Below are positions 41,439 to 51,526 of a DNA stretch of 64,000 nt, piece by piece. The notes below the pieces were generated by a model. The model ran no database searches, had not been told where the DNA came from, and saw nothing but the letters and a program-made list of their open reading frames with translations. How positions within the stretch are numbered: position 1 is the stretch's first letter; every line of letters begins with the position of its first letter. The stretch comes from Anaerolineae bacterium (lineage in GTDB: Bacteria; Chloroflexota; Anaerolineae; Aggregatilineales; Phototrophicaceae): NCBI GenBank assembly GCA_022824465.1, contig JAJDZV010000006.1:62001-126000 (forward strand), read 5' to 3'. The translations under genes and the position numbers were made by a program.

Positions 41439-44060
41439 ATGGCTAGTGCATCGGACTCCTCACACCACGTCGGGTTAGTACGCAATCTGGGCTTGTTTGA
41501 CATCACGATGATCGGCGTCGGCGCGATGATCGGCGCCGGCATCTTTGTATTGACCGGCATCGCCGCGGGCACGGCTGGTCCGGCGCTCATTCTGGCTTTC
41601 GCCTTGAACGGCGTCATCACCGTGCTAACAGCCATGGTGTACGCGGAGCTTGGCTCGGCGATACCGGAAGCGGGCGGCGGCTACCTGTGGGTGAAGGAGG
41701 GCTTGCCGGGACCAAACGGTTTCCTGGCGGGCTGGATGAGTTGGTTCGCGCATGCGGTGGCGGGCAGCCTTTACGGCGTCGGCTTCGGCAGCTTCATCTA
41801 CGAATTGCTGCGCATCTTGCTGGGCAATCCCGATACCTTGCATGACCCGCAGGTCGGCGTTTTCTTTTCCGGACCCTTGATTCTGCCCTTGGGCATCGAA
41901 TTGACCGAAGCCGAGCTGGTGCAGAAGACCTTCGCCGTGCTCATCATCCTGCTGTTTCTGTACATCAATTATCGCGGCACATCGGAGACCGGGACGGTCG
42001 GCAATATCGTCACGGTCCTCAAGGTCATCATCATATTGATATTCATCATCAGCGGCTTGTTCGTCGTCTTCGGCGATACCACTCACTTCGACAAATTCCG
42101 CCACTTCGCGCCCGAAGGTCCGCTCGGCATTCTCGCGGCAATGGGTTTGACATTTATCGCCTTTGAAGGCTACGAGATCATCGTGCAGGCCGGCGAGGAG
42201 GTGCGGAATCCGCGCAAAAATATCCCCCGCGCCGTTTTCCTGTCTTTGGCGATCGTCATCCCGATCTATATGCTGGTGGCTTTTGTCATCATTGGCGCGG
42301 TGGAAGCGCCGCCGGGGGTGGTCATCCACGAGTGGCTGGGCGAGCTCGGCGAGATCGGCATCGCCCGCGCGGCTGATCAGTTCATGCCCTTCGGCACCTT
42401 CCTGATCATGCTGGGCGCCATCCTGTCGACCATGAGCGCGCTGAATGCCACGACCTTTTCTTCGACTCGAGTATCCTTCGCCATGGGGCGGGATAGAGCC
42501 TTGCCGGACGGCTTCTCCAACGTCAGCGCCAAGACGCGCACACCGCATGTGGCTTTGGGCTGGTCGGGCGTCTTGATTCTCTTCGTCGCGCTGACATTGC
42601 CTATAAAGGATGTCGCCGCCTCGGCCGATATCATGTTCATCCTCTTGTTCCTGCAGGTCAATCTCGCCGTGCTGACCATTCGCGGCAAATACGGCAAGAA
42701 CTTGAAGTATGGCTTCTTGCTGCCATTCTTCCCGATCGTGCCGATGATCGCCATCGGCATGCAGTTCCTGTTGGTGCTCTCGCTTTTCGAGGTGTCGATC
42801 TACGCTTGGATATACGCAGCGGTCTGGATCGGCGGAGGCGTGTTGATGTACTTCTTCTATGCGCGGCCCCGGCAGGAGAAGGCGCATCGCACGCCGGTCG
42901 TGCAGCAGACCGAGTTGCTCACGCCGACGCAGGAGGCGCCCTATCGCGTGTTGGTGCCGGTGGCCAATCCGGATTCGCTTTCGACCTTGCTGCCGCCGGC
43001 GGTGCATGCAGCCAAGGCGAACGGCGGCAAGGTGACGCTCTTGCATGTGGTCACGGTACCCTTGCCCACGCCCCTGTCTTCGGGTCATCGTTATCTTGCT
43101 GGCGGCGAAGCCTTGCGGGAAGCGGCGATATCCATGGTGGATGACGACGAGGTGGCGCTGGAATACATCGTGCGTGTTGCGCGGCGGGTGGCGCCAGCGA
43201 TCATCGACACCGCCCGAGAGCAGCGAGCGGACCTGCTGGTCATCGGCTGGCACGGCAACTTCATTCCAGCAGGCAGCTCGGTGCTTGGCACAAATGTCGA
43301 CCAGGTGTTGAGCGAGGTGAACTGTGATGTGATGATGCTGCAGCCGGGCGAAACGGCGACCGCGCAGCGCATCCTCATGCCAATCGCCGAGCCGCGCCAG
43401 GTGGGCTATTCGCTGCAGCTCATCCAGCTCTTTTCCCAGACCGATATGCAGCTGGACCTCTTGCACGTATTCTCCCCGGAGACGTCCGCGGCCGAACGCG
43501 AGCGCATGACGCGCGCCTTGCAGCGGCAGATTGACGCCGTGAAGCTCGATGGCAAGCAGGTCAACTTGTACACGCAAGTTAATCCGCATCGCGTTGACGC
43601 GATTGTTCAGGCGGCGGGCGACTATGACTATGTCGTCATCGGCGAGACGCGCGACACCCGCGTGAAGCAGCGGCTCTTTGGCAATACGCCGACCGCCATC
43701 GCCGAACGGACTTCGACGCCGGTGATGCTGCTGCATCCGGAGACCAGCGGCGTCGAATTCGGCTTGCGGCAGGCGGTCAACTATGTCAGCGGCGGCTATG
43801 CGGCGGTCGATCCCGAATCGCGCCAACGGCTGGAAGATCAGGGGTATATCGTGAATGGCGAGGAACCGGCCGATGGCAAGCTGAAGTCGTCAGCCAATCA
43901 ACCCTTAGTCTTGCTGATTGGCGTCATGACCGTCTTGGCGGCCTTCCTGATGTACGCCGGCAGCGGCGGCACGCTGACCTGGGTTGGCGTCTTGCTCTAT
44001 TTCGGCGCGCTGCTTGTTTTCACCTTTGTCGCGGTGCGCGCGTCCCGGTCATCGGCCTAG
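41439..44060 (+). CDS. APC-family amino acid permease with two C-terminal UspA domains
   Basis: 873 aa. Residues 1-480 are an APC permease (IGVGAMIGAGIFVLTG is the ligand-binding helix 1, and GTSETGTVG lies after helix 5). Two universal-stress-protein domains follow: the first about 505-640 (YRVLVPVANP ... VIGWHGNF), the second about 645-780 (RILMPIAEPRQ ... YVVIGETRDTRVKQRLFGNT, with the nucleotide-binding G-x2-G-type loop). Two more hydrophobic helices end the protein. Import of an amino acid is therefore probably regulated by nucleotide or stress through the Usp pair. Fusions of this type are known, but the extra terminal helices are less usual. Confidence 0.92.
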   Translation: MASASDSSHHVGLVRNLGLFDITMIGVGAMIGAGIFVLTGIAAGTAGPALILAFALNGVITVLTAMVYAELGSAIPEAGGGYLWVKEGLPGPNGFLAGWMSWFAHAVAGSLYGVGFGSFIYELLRILLGNPDTLHDPQVGVFFSGPLILPLGIELTEAELVQKTFAVLIILLFLYINYRGTSETGTVGNIVTVLKVIIILIFIISGLFVVFGDTTHFDKFRHFAPEGPLGILAAMGLTFIAFEGYEIIVQAGEEVRNPRKNIPRAVFLSLAIVIPIYMLVAFVIIGAVEAPPGVVIHEWLGELGEIGIARAADQFMPFGTFLIMLGAILSTMSALNATTFSSTRVSFAMGRDRALPDGFSNVSAKTRTPHVALGWSGVLILFVALTLPIKDVAASADIMFILLFLQVNLAVLTIRGKYGKNLKYGFLLPFFPIVPMIAIGMQFLLVLSLFEVSIYAWIYAAVWIGGGVLMYFFYARPRQEKAHRTPVVQQTELLTPTQEAPYRVLVPVANPDSLSTLLPPAVHAAKANGGKVTLLHVVTVPLPTPLSSGHRYLAGGEALREAAISMVDDDEVALEYIVRVARRVAPAIIDTAREQRADLLVIGWHGNFIPAGSSVLGTNVDQVLSEVNCDVMMLQPGETATAQRILMPIAEPRQVGYSLQLIQLFSQTDMQLDLLHVFSPETSAAERERMTRALQRQIDAVKLDGKQVNLYTQVNPHRVDAIVQAAGDYDYVVIGETRDTRVKQRLFGNTPTAIAERTSTPVMLLHPETSGVEFGLRQAVNYVSGGYAAVDPESRQRLEDQGYIVNGEEPADGKLKSSANQPLVLLIGVMTVLAAFLMYAGSGGTLTWVGVLLYFGALLVFTFVAVRASRSSA

Positions 44061-44067
44061 CTTTCGG

Positions 44068-44094
44068 CGGGCGACATACCATGTAGCCCCTACG
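44068..44094. repeat. R1 repeat
   Basis: CGGGCGACATACCATGTAGC and on to CCCCTAC. It has the same internal sequence as the copy at 48767-48793, a subtype that flanks both ends of the region 44.1-48.8 kb. Confidence 0.75.
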
Positions 44095-44193
44095 GTTTCC
44101 GACTTTGGCCGACAATATGGGCGGATTCAGTTTGCGGATTGGCGCGCTTGCGGTAGATTCTGTTTAGCGCCGGGACAAGACGAGAACAAGCTC

Positions 44194-47100
44194 ATGAGCG
44201 ACGCACCCTCTGAAGCGACCTTGGCAATCCGTAAACGCATTCTGGACAAGCTGGAATGGCGCTGCATTGGCCCGCATCGCGGCGGGCGCGTCGTCGCTGT
44301 TGCCGGCGATGTTTCACGGAAGATGACATTCTATATGGGCGCCTGCGCAGGCGGCGTCTGGAAGACGACCGACGGCGGGCTGTATTGGCGCAACATCTCC
44401 GACGGCTATTTCAACACGGCCGCGATCGGCGCGCTGGCGGTAGCGGCGTCAGACCCCAACCTCATCTACGCCGGTACGGGCGAGAGCACGATCCGCGGCA
44501 ACGTCTCGCATGGCGACGGCGTGTACAAGTCGCTGGACGCTGGCATGACCTGGCGGCATATCGGCTTGGACGATACGCGGCACATCGGCAAGATTGTCAT
44601 TCATCCGCGCGACCCCGATATCGTCTACGTGGCGGCGCTGGGCCACGCCTTTGGCACGAATGAGGAACGAGGCGTCTTCCGCTCGACCAACGGCGGCGCG
44701 ACCTGGGACAAGGTCGTTTTCAAGAGCGCGCGCGCTGGCTCGCATGACCTAGCCATGGACGTCAACAATCCGCGCATTCTCTTCGCGGCTCTTTGGCAGG
44801 CGCAGCGTTATCCGCACAAGCTGGCGAACGGCGGTCCCGATTGCGGCTTGTGGCGGAGCATGGACGGCGGCGACAGGTGGCAGGACATCACGCGCAATCC
44901 GGGTTTGCCGCAGGGTCTGCTGGGCAAAATCGGCGTGACCGTTTCGCCTGTCCAGCCCGGGCGCGTCTGGGCCGTGATCGAGGCGCAGGATGGCGCTGTC
45001 TTCCGCTCCGATGATTATGGCGAGAGCTGGACGCGGCTGAGCGAGCAGTCCTTGCTGCGCACGCGTCCCTGGTATTACATGCACATCACCGCCGACACGC
45101 TGGATCCAGACACGGTCTACATTCAGAATTACAGCATGTGGAAGTCGGTTGACGCGGGCGCGACTTTCGAGACGATGCCGACGCCGCACGGCGACGAGCA
45201 CGCGCTTTGGATCGACCCTTGCGACAATCAGCGCATGATCCGCGGCAATGACGGCGGCGCTTGCGTCTCCTTCAATGGCGGGCGCAGTTGGTCGTCGATT
45301 TACAATCAGCCGACCGCGCAGCTTTATCATGTCTGCGCCGACGACCGCTTTCCCTATCGCGTCTACGGTTCGCAGCAGGACAACACCGCCATCAGCGTGC
45401 CGAGCGCCACGGTCGATGGCGCGATACACGAGCGCGACTGGTTTGCGCCGGGCGGGGGCGAAAGCGGCTATATCGCCATCAAGCCGGATGACCCGGATAT
45501 TGTGGTGGCTTCGGGCCCAATCGGGCAGCGCGCCTACAACGACCTGATGACGATGTACAACCACCGCAGCGGGCAAAAACGAATCATCACCGTCTGGCCC
45601 GAGCTCTATGGCTGGGGCGTCGGCGCCGAGCGCATGAAGTATCGTTTTCAGTGGACCTTCCCTATCATGTTCTCGCGGCACAACCCCGACGCGCTTTACG
45701 TTTGCAGCCAGCGCCTGCATCGTTCGACCGACCTGGGCGCAAGCTTTGAGGTGCTAAGCCCGGACTTAACGCGCAATGATCCGGACAAGCTCAAAGCCTC
45801 AGGCGGACCGATTACGCGCGACAATACCGGCGCCGAGGTCTATTGCAATATCTTCGCGCTGGCGGAATCGCCGCATGTCGCCGGCGAGCTTTGGGCGGGC
45901 ACGGATGACGGCTTGGTCCATATCTCGCGCGATGGCGGGCATGATTGGCGCGAGATCACGCCGCCGGAGCTGCCGGAATGGGCGCTGATCAGCATCATCG
46001 ACTTGTCCGAGCATCAGGCGGGCGCGGCTTACATAGCGGCGACGCGCTACAAACTGGACGATACCCGACCCTATCTCTTCAAGACAACCGACTACGGCGA
46101 AAACTGGACGACGATCACCCATGGAATCCCCGACCACGAATTCACGCGCGTCATCCGCGAGGACCCCAGCCGGCGCGGCCTGCTTTACGCCGGGACGGAA
46201 ACGGGCATCTACATCTCCTTCGACGATGGCGCTAACTGGCAGCCGATGGGCGGCAACTTGCCGGTCTGCCCGATTCACGATTTTGTCATCAAAGATCGCG
46301 ATCTGGTCGTCGCGACGCACGGACGCTCCTTTTGGATACTGGATGATTTGTCCCCCTTGCAGCAAGCGCAAGCCGATATCGGCGCGGGGAAGGCAACCTT
46401 GTTCGCGCCGGCGCCGAAAACGCGGCTGCGGACCTATGCCGGCTTCGGCGGTTGGGGCGAGAGCTACCCGCCGGACACGGTCAACTACGGCTTGGCTGGT
46501 ACCAGCGGGGTGGCCTTCACGGGCGGCGAGGACGGCGCGCCGCAATATCTCAACGCGGGCGCCAATCCACCGGCGGGCATCGTCTTCTGGTATCACCTCA
46601 GCGAAACGCCGAAAGCGCCCGTCGAGCTCAGCATTAGAACACTCGCTGGCGACTTGATTCGACGCTACCGCAGCGACGAGTCTATGGACTTGTCGGCGGC
46701 GGCCGGCGTCCACCGTTTCCATTGGAATCTGCGGTATCCGGGCGCCCTGGCGGTCGAGGGCGTCGATGGCGCCTGGGACAGGCACGACGGACCGATGATC
46801 GCCCCGGGCATATACCTGGCCGAACTGGTTGTCGCTGGCGAGCGCAAGGTACAGCGCTTTGAGCTGCTGCCGGATCCGCGCGTCGACGCGAGCGCGGAAG
46901 ATTATGCGACGCAGTTGGAGATGCTGCTGGCCATTCGCGACCGAATAACCCAGAACAGCGCGCTGATTAACAAGCTGGTCGTCTTGAAGGCGCAGGTAAA
47001 CACTTGGGCGGCGCGCGGCAGCAATGAGCGCTTGCGAGCCAGCGCAGGCGCCATCGTGGCCGAAGTCGACCGGCTGCTGCCTCAGCTGATCAACGTGGGT

Positions 47101-47334
47101 TATACCGAGTCGCAGCTGTACGCGAGCGGCACACACGAGAAGTTTAACGCCTTGTTCGACTCGGTCGACAGCGCCGATTATGCGCCGCCGCAACAAGCGC
47201 GCGAGGTTTTCGCGCAGTTGAGCGCCGAGCTGGATGGGCATTTGGCTACCGTGCGAACCGACCTCGCCGAAACCGTTGCCGATTTCAACGCGGCTGTGCG
47301 GGCGCTGGGCTTGGAGGCGGTGGATCCGCTATGA
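44194..47334 (+). CDS. Large Asp-box/VPS10-like beta-propeller protein
   Basis: 1046 aa. Many Asp-box (BNR) repeats of form S/T-x-D-x-G-x-T/S-W occur, such as WKTTDGGLYW, YKSLDAGMTW, FRSTNGGATW, WRSMDGGDRW and FRSDDYGESW. The first two thirds thus form one or two sortilin/sialidase-like propellers, and a C-terminal alpha/beta part (from about residue 860) resembles the tail of the VPS10-like glycosidase-related family. No signal peptide is visible from the chosen ATG, and the family often has one, so either the protein stays in the cytoplasm or the start is wrong; the frame extends upstream into repeat DNA. Enzymatic activity is not evident. Confidence 0.82.
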   Translation: MSDAPSEATLAIRKRILDKLEWRCIGPHRGGRVVAVAGDVSRKMTFYMGACAGGVWKTTDGGLYWRNISDGYFNTAAIGALAVAASDPNLIYAGTGESTIRGNVSHGDGVYKSLDAGMTWRHIGLDDTRHIGKIVIHPRDPDIVYVAALGHAFGTNEERGVFRSTNGGATWDKVVFKSARAGSHDLAMDVNNPRILFAALWQAQRYPHKLANGGPDCGLWRSMDGGDRWQDITRNPGLPQGLLGKIGVTVSPVQPGRVWAVIEAQDGAVFRSDDYGESWTRLSEQSLLRTRPWYYMHITADTLDPDTVYIQNYSMWKSVDAGATFETMPTPHGDEHALWIDPCDNQRMIRGNDGGACVSFNGGRSWSSIYNQPTAQLYHVCADDRFPYRVYGSQQDNTAISVPSATVDGAIHERDWFAPGGGESGYIAIKPDDPDIVVASGPIGQRAYNDLMTMYNHRSGQKRIITVWPELYGWGVGAERMKYRFQWTFPIMFSRHNPDALYVCSQRLHRSTDLGASFEVLSPDLTRNDPDKLKASGGPITRDNTGAEVYCNIFALAESPHVAGELWAGTDDGLVHISRDGGHDWREITPPELPEWALISIIDLSEHQAGAAYIAATRYKLDDTRPYLFKTTDYGENWTTITHGIPDHEFTRVIREDPSRRGLLYAGTETGIYISFDDGANWQPMGGNLPVCPIHDFVIKDRDLVVATHGRSFWILDDLSPLQQAQADIGAGKATLFAPAPKTRLRTYAGFGGWGESYPPDTVNYGLAGTSGVAFTGGEDGAPQYLNAGANPPAGIVFWYHLSETPKAPVELSIRTLAGDLIRRYRSDESMDLSAAAGVHRFHWNLRYPGALAVEGVDGAWDRHDGPMIAPGIYLAELVVAGERKVQRFELLPDPRVDASAEDYATQLEMLLAIRDRITQNSALINKLVVLKAQVNTWAARGSNERLRASAGAIVAEVDRLLPQLINVGYTESQLYASGTHEKFNALFDSVDSADYAPPQQAREVFAQLSAELDGHLATVRTDLAETVADFNAAVRALGLEAVDPL

Positions 47335-47561
47335 GCCTTGGTCGCAATGGCGTATTCACACTCCGCAATCCATGATATTGGTCGCTTGATGACGAATATA
47401 GACATTCAGTAGTGCCGGCGCGTATGACCGGGCCCAATTTGAGCCGCAAGCGAGACACTGCGAATGCAGCGCCAGGTTAGAGATCCTTGAAGCGGTAAGG
47501 TCGCAGCTCTCGTGTTCGAGGTTCTCGCGCCGGGAGTCGCCGCCCGCATCGTCCAGTGACC

Positions 47562-48716
47562 TCACGCGCCACCGTTTGCATTCCTGTTCAGCCAGCGCTG
47601 CTTGGCGGCCGCCAGACGCTCGCGTTGAATCTCGACGCCGATGCCAGCGCCGTCGGGAACGGCTAGCGTGCTTTCGGGACCGAGGACGAAGGGCGGCTCG
47701 GTCACGTCGGCGGCGAAGTAGCGATCGGTGGCAGAGATGTCCGATGGCAAGTTGACCGCTGGCAGAGCGGCGAAACTGACATTGGCCGCCCGCCCCACCC
47801 CGGTTTCAAGCATGCCGCCCACCCAGAGCGGCAGGCTCTTTTCGGAGCAGATGCGGTAAATCTCGAGGCATTCGCTAAAGCCGCCGACGCGCGCCGGTTT
47901 GAGATTCAAGATGCCGATGGCGCCGACTTGAAGCGCGATTTGCAGGTCGCTGGCGGATTTGACGCTTTCATCCAGGCAGACGCGCGTCCGCAAGCGCTTT
48001 TGCAGTTTGCCGTGATCGTAGATGTCATCGTGCGCAAGCGGCTGCTCGATCATCAGCAGCTTGAATTGGTCAAGCTGCGCCAGGCGCTCGGCATCTTCGG
48101 GGTGATAGTCGCTGTTGGCGTCCAGCATGAGCAGAATATCGGGATGCGCGGCGCGAACGGCGCGCGCCACTTCAATATCCCAGCCGCGTTTGATCTTGAG
48201 TTTGATGCGACCATAGCCTTCCTTGAGACGCTTGCAGACGACGGCGACGGTATCATCGAGCGACGGTTGAATGCCGATGCTGACGCCGACTGTGGCGCGA
48301 CCCTCGGATTCATGCCCGGGCGAGGCGCAGCGCGCGAACAGGTCGGTCAGGCGCATATCATTGGTCTTGGCGAAGGCATCCCAAACGGCCGCTTCCAAAC
48401 CGGCGCGGGCATGATGATTGCCGCGGAAGCGCTTGATCATGGCGGGAAACTCGCGCGGGTGCTCCACGCTCTCGCCTATGATGGCGGGCAGCATGAACTC
48501 GGACAAGATGTGCTGGGCGGTGACGGCGGTTTCGTGGCCATAGCCGGGCCACCATTCAATCGAACACTCGCCCCAGCCGATGACGCCGGCGGCGGTTGTC
48601 AATTCGACCAGCACGGCGATTTTGTCGGTCTCGGCGCCGAAGCTGGTTTCAAAAGGCGCGAGATACGGCAAGCATACGGTGTGCAACTCAACGGACTTGA
48701 TCGTGATTGGCTTCAA
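47562..48716 (-). CDS. MenC / N-succinylamino acid racemase family protein
   Basis: 384 aa from TTG at 48716, which has GGAGG nine bases upstream; the ATG at 48776 lies inside an R1 repeat and has none. An enolase-superfamily member with KLKIKRG (KxK), LDANSDY (Asp), IEQPLAHDD (Glu), CLDESV (Asp) and LNLKPARVGG (second Lys): the o-succinylbenzoate synthase/NSAR pattern. No other menaquinone gene is in the window, while a COG3375-type GNAT lies 3 kb away. NSAR operons pair such a racemase with an N-succinyltransferase, so racemisation of N-acylamino acids is at least as likely as menaquinone synthesis. Confidence 0.85.
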   Translation of the reverse strand: MKPITIKSVELHTVCLPYLAPFETSFGAETDKIAVLVELTTAAGVIGWGECSIEWWPGYGHETAVTAQHILSEFMLPAIIGESVEHPREFPAMIKRFRGNHHARAGLEAAVWDAFAKTNDMRLTDLFARCASPGHESEGRATVGVSIGIQPSLDDTVAVVCKRLKEGYGRIKLKIKRGWDIEVARAVRAAHPDILLMLDANSDYHPEDAERLAQLDQFKLLMIEQPLAHDDIYDHGKLQKRLRTRVCLDESVKSASDLQIALQVGAIGILNLKPARVGGFSECLEIYRICSEKSLPLWVGGMLETGVGRAANVSFAALPAVNLPSDISATDRYFAADVTEPPFVLGPESTLAVPDGAGIGVEIQRERLAAAKQRWLNRNANGGA

Positions 48717-49653
48717 ATCGACTTTCCTCCATAGCGCGGACCCTTGATGGGCGGGCGCTGCCTGAGCGGACGACATATCATGTCGCCCCTGCAATTTCTG
48801 ACTTGATTTCGCTTTGGCCCGCGAGCCAAGGCGCGCCCCCACCGGGCTACTCAAGACGCGGCGCGCTATTGCAGCGTCTATTATAGCAAGGCAGCTTGCC
48901 CCCGCAACATTGCGCGCAGAAAATCTTGCGCGCGCCAACCACGATCGCGCAACCGGATAAGTCGCCCCTACAAGGCTTGCCCGCTACCGTAGCTCATTCG
49001 CAAAACCAACTGACGCAATACCGATAAACCGCACAAAATGGTGCGGATGCTTACGAAACTCAACAGCATCTCACGAGTTCCGCCAGATTCAGCTCCCCCT
49101 CTCTGATGATTCGGCTGAGGACAGCAATCCTTGCGAGAACGGATGCCGCGCGCATACATATCGCCCTGATTTGAATCAACTCGCCAATCATCGCACCCCT
49201 AAATCTGTCGTATTCTGTAGGGGCGAGCCATTGGCTCGCCCGCTACACAACCTGAAATCACCGAAATCCGCCAGATTCAGCTCCCCCTCTCTCAGTGCTG
49301 TGTCGGCGGTCAGTGTCGGCGGTCAGTGTCGGCGGTCAGTGTCTACGCGACCTACGCGACCTACGCGACCTGCGCGACCTGCACGACCCAGCGGCTCCTC
49401 TCCTATTGCCTCGGATTTCCGATCCACGCTCGCAAGACTTGATCACAATTGCACTCCGGCGCGAATATGCGGCGATTATCTGCATGACACCACACAGAAA
49501 TGAAGCAATGTCGCAGCATCCCTTCTGTTTCGCCCTCGGCGACGCTCCCCCTCTCTGATGATTCGGAGAGGGGGCCGGGGGGTGAGGGCTAGGAAAAACA
49601 CACCGCGCCCCCAGTGCCGGACAAGCCTCAATACGTCCCGCTTCAGGCTGCGC
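48717..49653. repeat. 937-bp repeat-rich intergenic region
   Basis: No credible gene. It holds R1 copies at 48767-48793 and 49216-49242, R2 or partial R2 copies at 49092-49118, 49279-49303 and 49540-49590, a 13-bp tandem repeat GTCGGCGGTCAGT three times (49302-49340) and a 9-bp tandem repeat CTACGCGAC five times (49343-49387, last two units diverged). Short open frames across it read as RDLRDL or other low-complexity sequence. Confidence 0.8.
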
Positions 49654-50553
49654 CTAATCGTCATCGCTGCTGTAGAGACTGAATTGCCGGTAGAGCTCCT
49701 CAAGGCGTTCGAGGCGTTCGCGCGTCTTCTCCGGGTAGCGCAGCGACAGGGCGCCAAGCAAGGCGTCCAGCAGGGCGAAGAGCGCGACCGTATTGCTGTA
49801 GAAGCGCAGCCGGTAGGGCACGATCAAGGCGAGATCGGCGCGTTTGGCAGCGGGCGAGACGTGGCTGTCTGTGACGGTCAACACCGAGGCGCCGCGCTCC
49901 CGCCCGACATCCATGACGGTGAGGGTCTCGCGGGTATAGCGGGCGAAACAAAGCGAGAAGATCAGATCGCCCGCTGCCAGCGGGAAGAGCTGCGCGGCGA
50001 TGGGGTCGATGCCGGGGGTGAGGACGCGCGCCTGCGGACGAATGTAACGCAGCACGATGCCGAAATTCAACGCGAGCGGAAAAGATGCGCCCAACCCGAC
50101 AATGTAGACTTGCCTGGCCCCGTCGAGCATGTCGACCGCGCGATCAAAGAGGCGGGTCGGGACGTGCTGGGGCAAGTCAACCAAAGTCTGCAGTTCGTCC
50201 CGCAGCACGGTATTGAAGATGTGGGCATCGGCTTCCGTGTCGGCTAATAGATAGTCCATGAGTTTCTGGGAGCCAATCTGCATGCGCTGGGCGATCTTCG
50301 CCTGGTTGAGGAATTGGCTGCGCAATACCGACTGGAGCTCGGGGAAACCATCAAAGCCGAGAGCCTGTGCCGTGCGGACGACAGTCGAGGAATTGACGTT
50401 GACGGCTTCGGCAATCTCAGTGATGGTGAAGTGGATGACATCAATGCCGCCCTCAAGCAGGAATTGGGCGACCCGGCGCTGGCTGGGCGAAAGGCTATCG
50501 TGCCGCTGGCGGATCCAGCGGATGGTGTCGTCTTGCGGGCGCATGTCGCTCAT
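49654..50553 (-). CDS. RpiR-family transcriptional regulator (HTH + SIS)
   Basis: 299 aa. An N-terminal RpiR-type HTH (about 15-80; ITEIAEAVNVNSSTVVRTAQ) is joined to a SIS domain (about 125-260; IVGLGASFPLALNFG) that usually senses a phosphosugar. The start at 50553 is an ATG; a TTG two codons upstream is in frame but less likely. It lies 7 bp after the stop of the cysteine-synthase-like gene on the same strand, so they form an operon and it may control that gene. Confidence 0.9.
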   Translation of the reverse strand: MSDMRPQDDTIRWIRQRHDSLSPSQRRVAQFLLEGGIDVIHFTITEIAEAVNVNSSTVVRTAQALGFDGFPELQSVLRSQFLNQAKIAQRMQIGSQKLMDYLLADTEADAHIFNTVLRDELQTLVDLPQHVPTRLFDRAVDMLDGARQVYIVGLGASFPLALNFGIVLRYIRPQARVLTPGIDPIAAQLFPLAAGDLIFSLCFARYTRETLTVMDVGRERGASVLTVTDSHVSPAAKRADLALIVPYRLRFYSNTVALFALLDALLGALSLRYPEKTRERLERLEELYRQFSLYSSDDD

Positions 50554-50560
50554 AGTCAAC

Positions 50561-51526
50561 TCACCATAAATCTGTGCTGAGATATTTGAGACCGGAGTCG
50601 CTTAACAGAATCGCAACGCGCTCGCCGCGATGCGTCGAATTCAGCAGCTTCAGCGCGGCCGCCACGTTGGCGCCGGCTGAGAAACCGGCGAAGAGCCCCT
50701 CCTCCCGCGCGAGGCGGCGCGCCATAGCCGAGGCGTCGGCATCGCTGACTTGCAGGCAGCCATCGACCAGCTCACGGTCAAGCAACGGCAACTCCGCCAT
50801 GGCATAGCCGCCGCCCTGGATCCTATGGTTTGGCCGCGTCACGTCTTCGCCAGCGAAGGCGGCCGCCCCAGCCGGTTCGACGACATAGCATTGAATAGCG
50901 GGATCGACCTCTTTGAAGTAGCGGGCGCAACCGGCGAAGGAACCGCCGCTGCCGATGAAGTCGCAAAAGGCGTCGATGCCGCCGGATTGCCGCATGATCT
51001 CGGGCGCGGTTTGCGCATAATGCGCCCGGCTATTGCCCGCCAGCTGGAACTGATCAGCGCGGAAGGCGCCCCGCTCGCGAACGATCCCCCGCGCCGCTTC
51101 TTCCACGCGCGCCAGATCAGCGCCGGAGACCTGCCCCGGCAAGGATTCGGGGCATTGATCAACCAGGACGACTTCAGCGCCCAGGGCATTCATCATGCGC
51201 GCGCGCTCGGAAGAATTGCCGCGGGACATGACGGCGACGAAATGATAGCCTTTGGCGGCGCAGACGATAGCCATGCCCGTACCCGTGTTGCCGCTGGTGA
51301 GCTCCACAATTGTCGCGCCGGGCTGGAGCGCGCCGCTGGCTTCCGCCTCTTCGATTATTCGCAAGGCGATGCGATCCTTCTTCGAGTAGCCGGGATTGAA
51401 AAACTCGACCTTGGCGAAGATGCGGCCATCCAACCCGGCAGTGATGCGCCCAAGCTCGACCAGCGGCGTGTTGCCGATGAGATCGAGGACGGAGGCCGAG
51501 AGGCGCTCAAATGGCGAAGTTGTCAC
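50561..51526 (-). CDS. Cysteine synthase-like PLP-dependent enzyme
   Basis: 321 aa, fold type II. Lys50 in YSKKDRIA holds PLP, TSGNTGTG (78-84) binds the substrate carboxylate and GSGGSFAG the phosphate. The family catalyses beta-replacement on O-acetylserine or a related substrate. The lysine loop reads NPGYSKKDR where CysK has NPGGSVKDR, and the enzyme is followed by an RpiR regulator, so a role other than bulk cysteine synthesis is possible. The start is a GTG at 51526 with GGTGA upstream. Confidence 0.88.
   Translation of the reverse strand: MTTSPFERLSASVLDLIGNTPLVELGRITAGLDGRIFAKVEFFNPGYSKKDRIALRIIEEAEASGALQPGATIVELTSGNTGTGMAIVCAAKGYHFVAVMSRGNSSERARMMNALGAEVVLVDQCPESLPGQVSGADLARVEEAARGIVRERGAFRADQFQLAGNSRAHYAQTAPEIMRQSGGIDAFCDFIGSGGSFAGCARYFKEVDPAIQCYVVEPAGAAAFAGEDVTRPNHRIQGGGYAMAELPLLDRELVDGCLQVSDADASAMARRLAREEGLFAGFSAGANVAAALKLLNSTHRGERVAILLSDSGLKYLSTDLW

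Noticed and set aside
41625-43826. 733-aa open frame opposite the APC-UspA gene
   Set aside because: His/Gln/Arg-rich antisense shadow without recognisable domains.
47335-47561. tRNA or other RNA gene in the gap
   Set aside because: GTGTTCGAGGTTCTCG looks T-loop-like at a glance, but no cloverleaf arms could be drawn around it.
47562-48776. MenC/NSAR start at the ATG 48776
   Set aside because: That ATG is inside an R1 repeat with no ribosome site; TTG 48716 has GGAGG and gives the normal family length.
49295-49400. CRISPR array
   Set aside because: The tandem repeats are 9 and 13 bp without spacers, and there are no cas genes.
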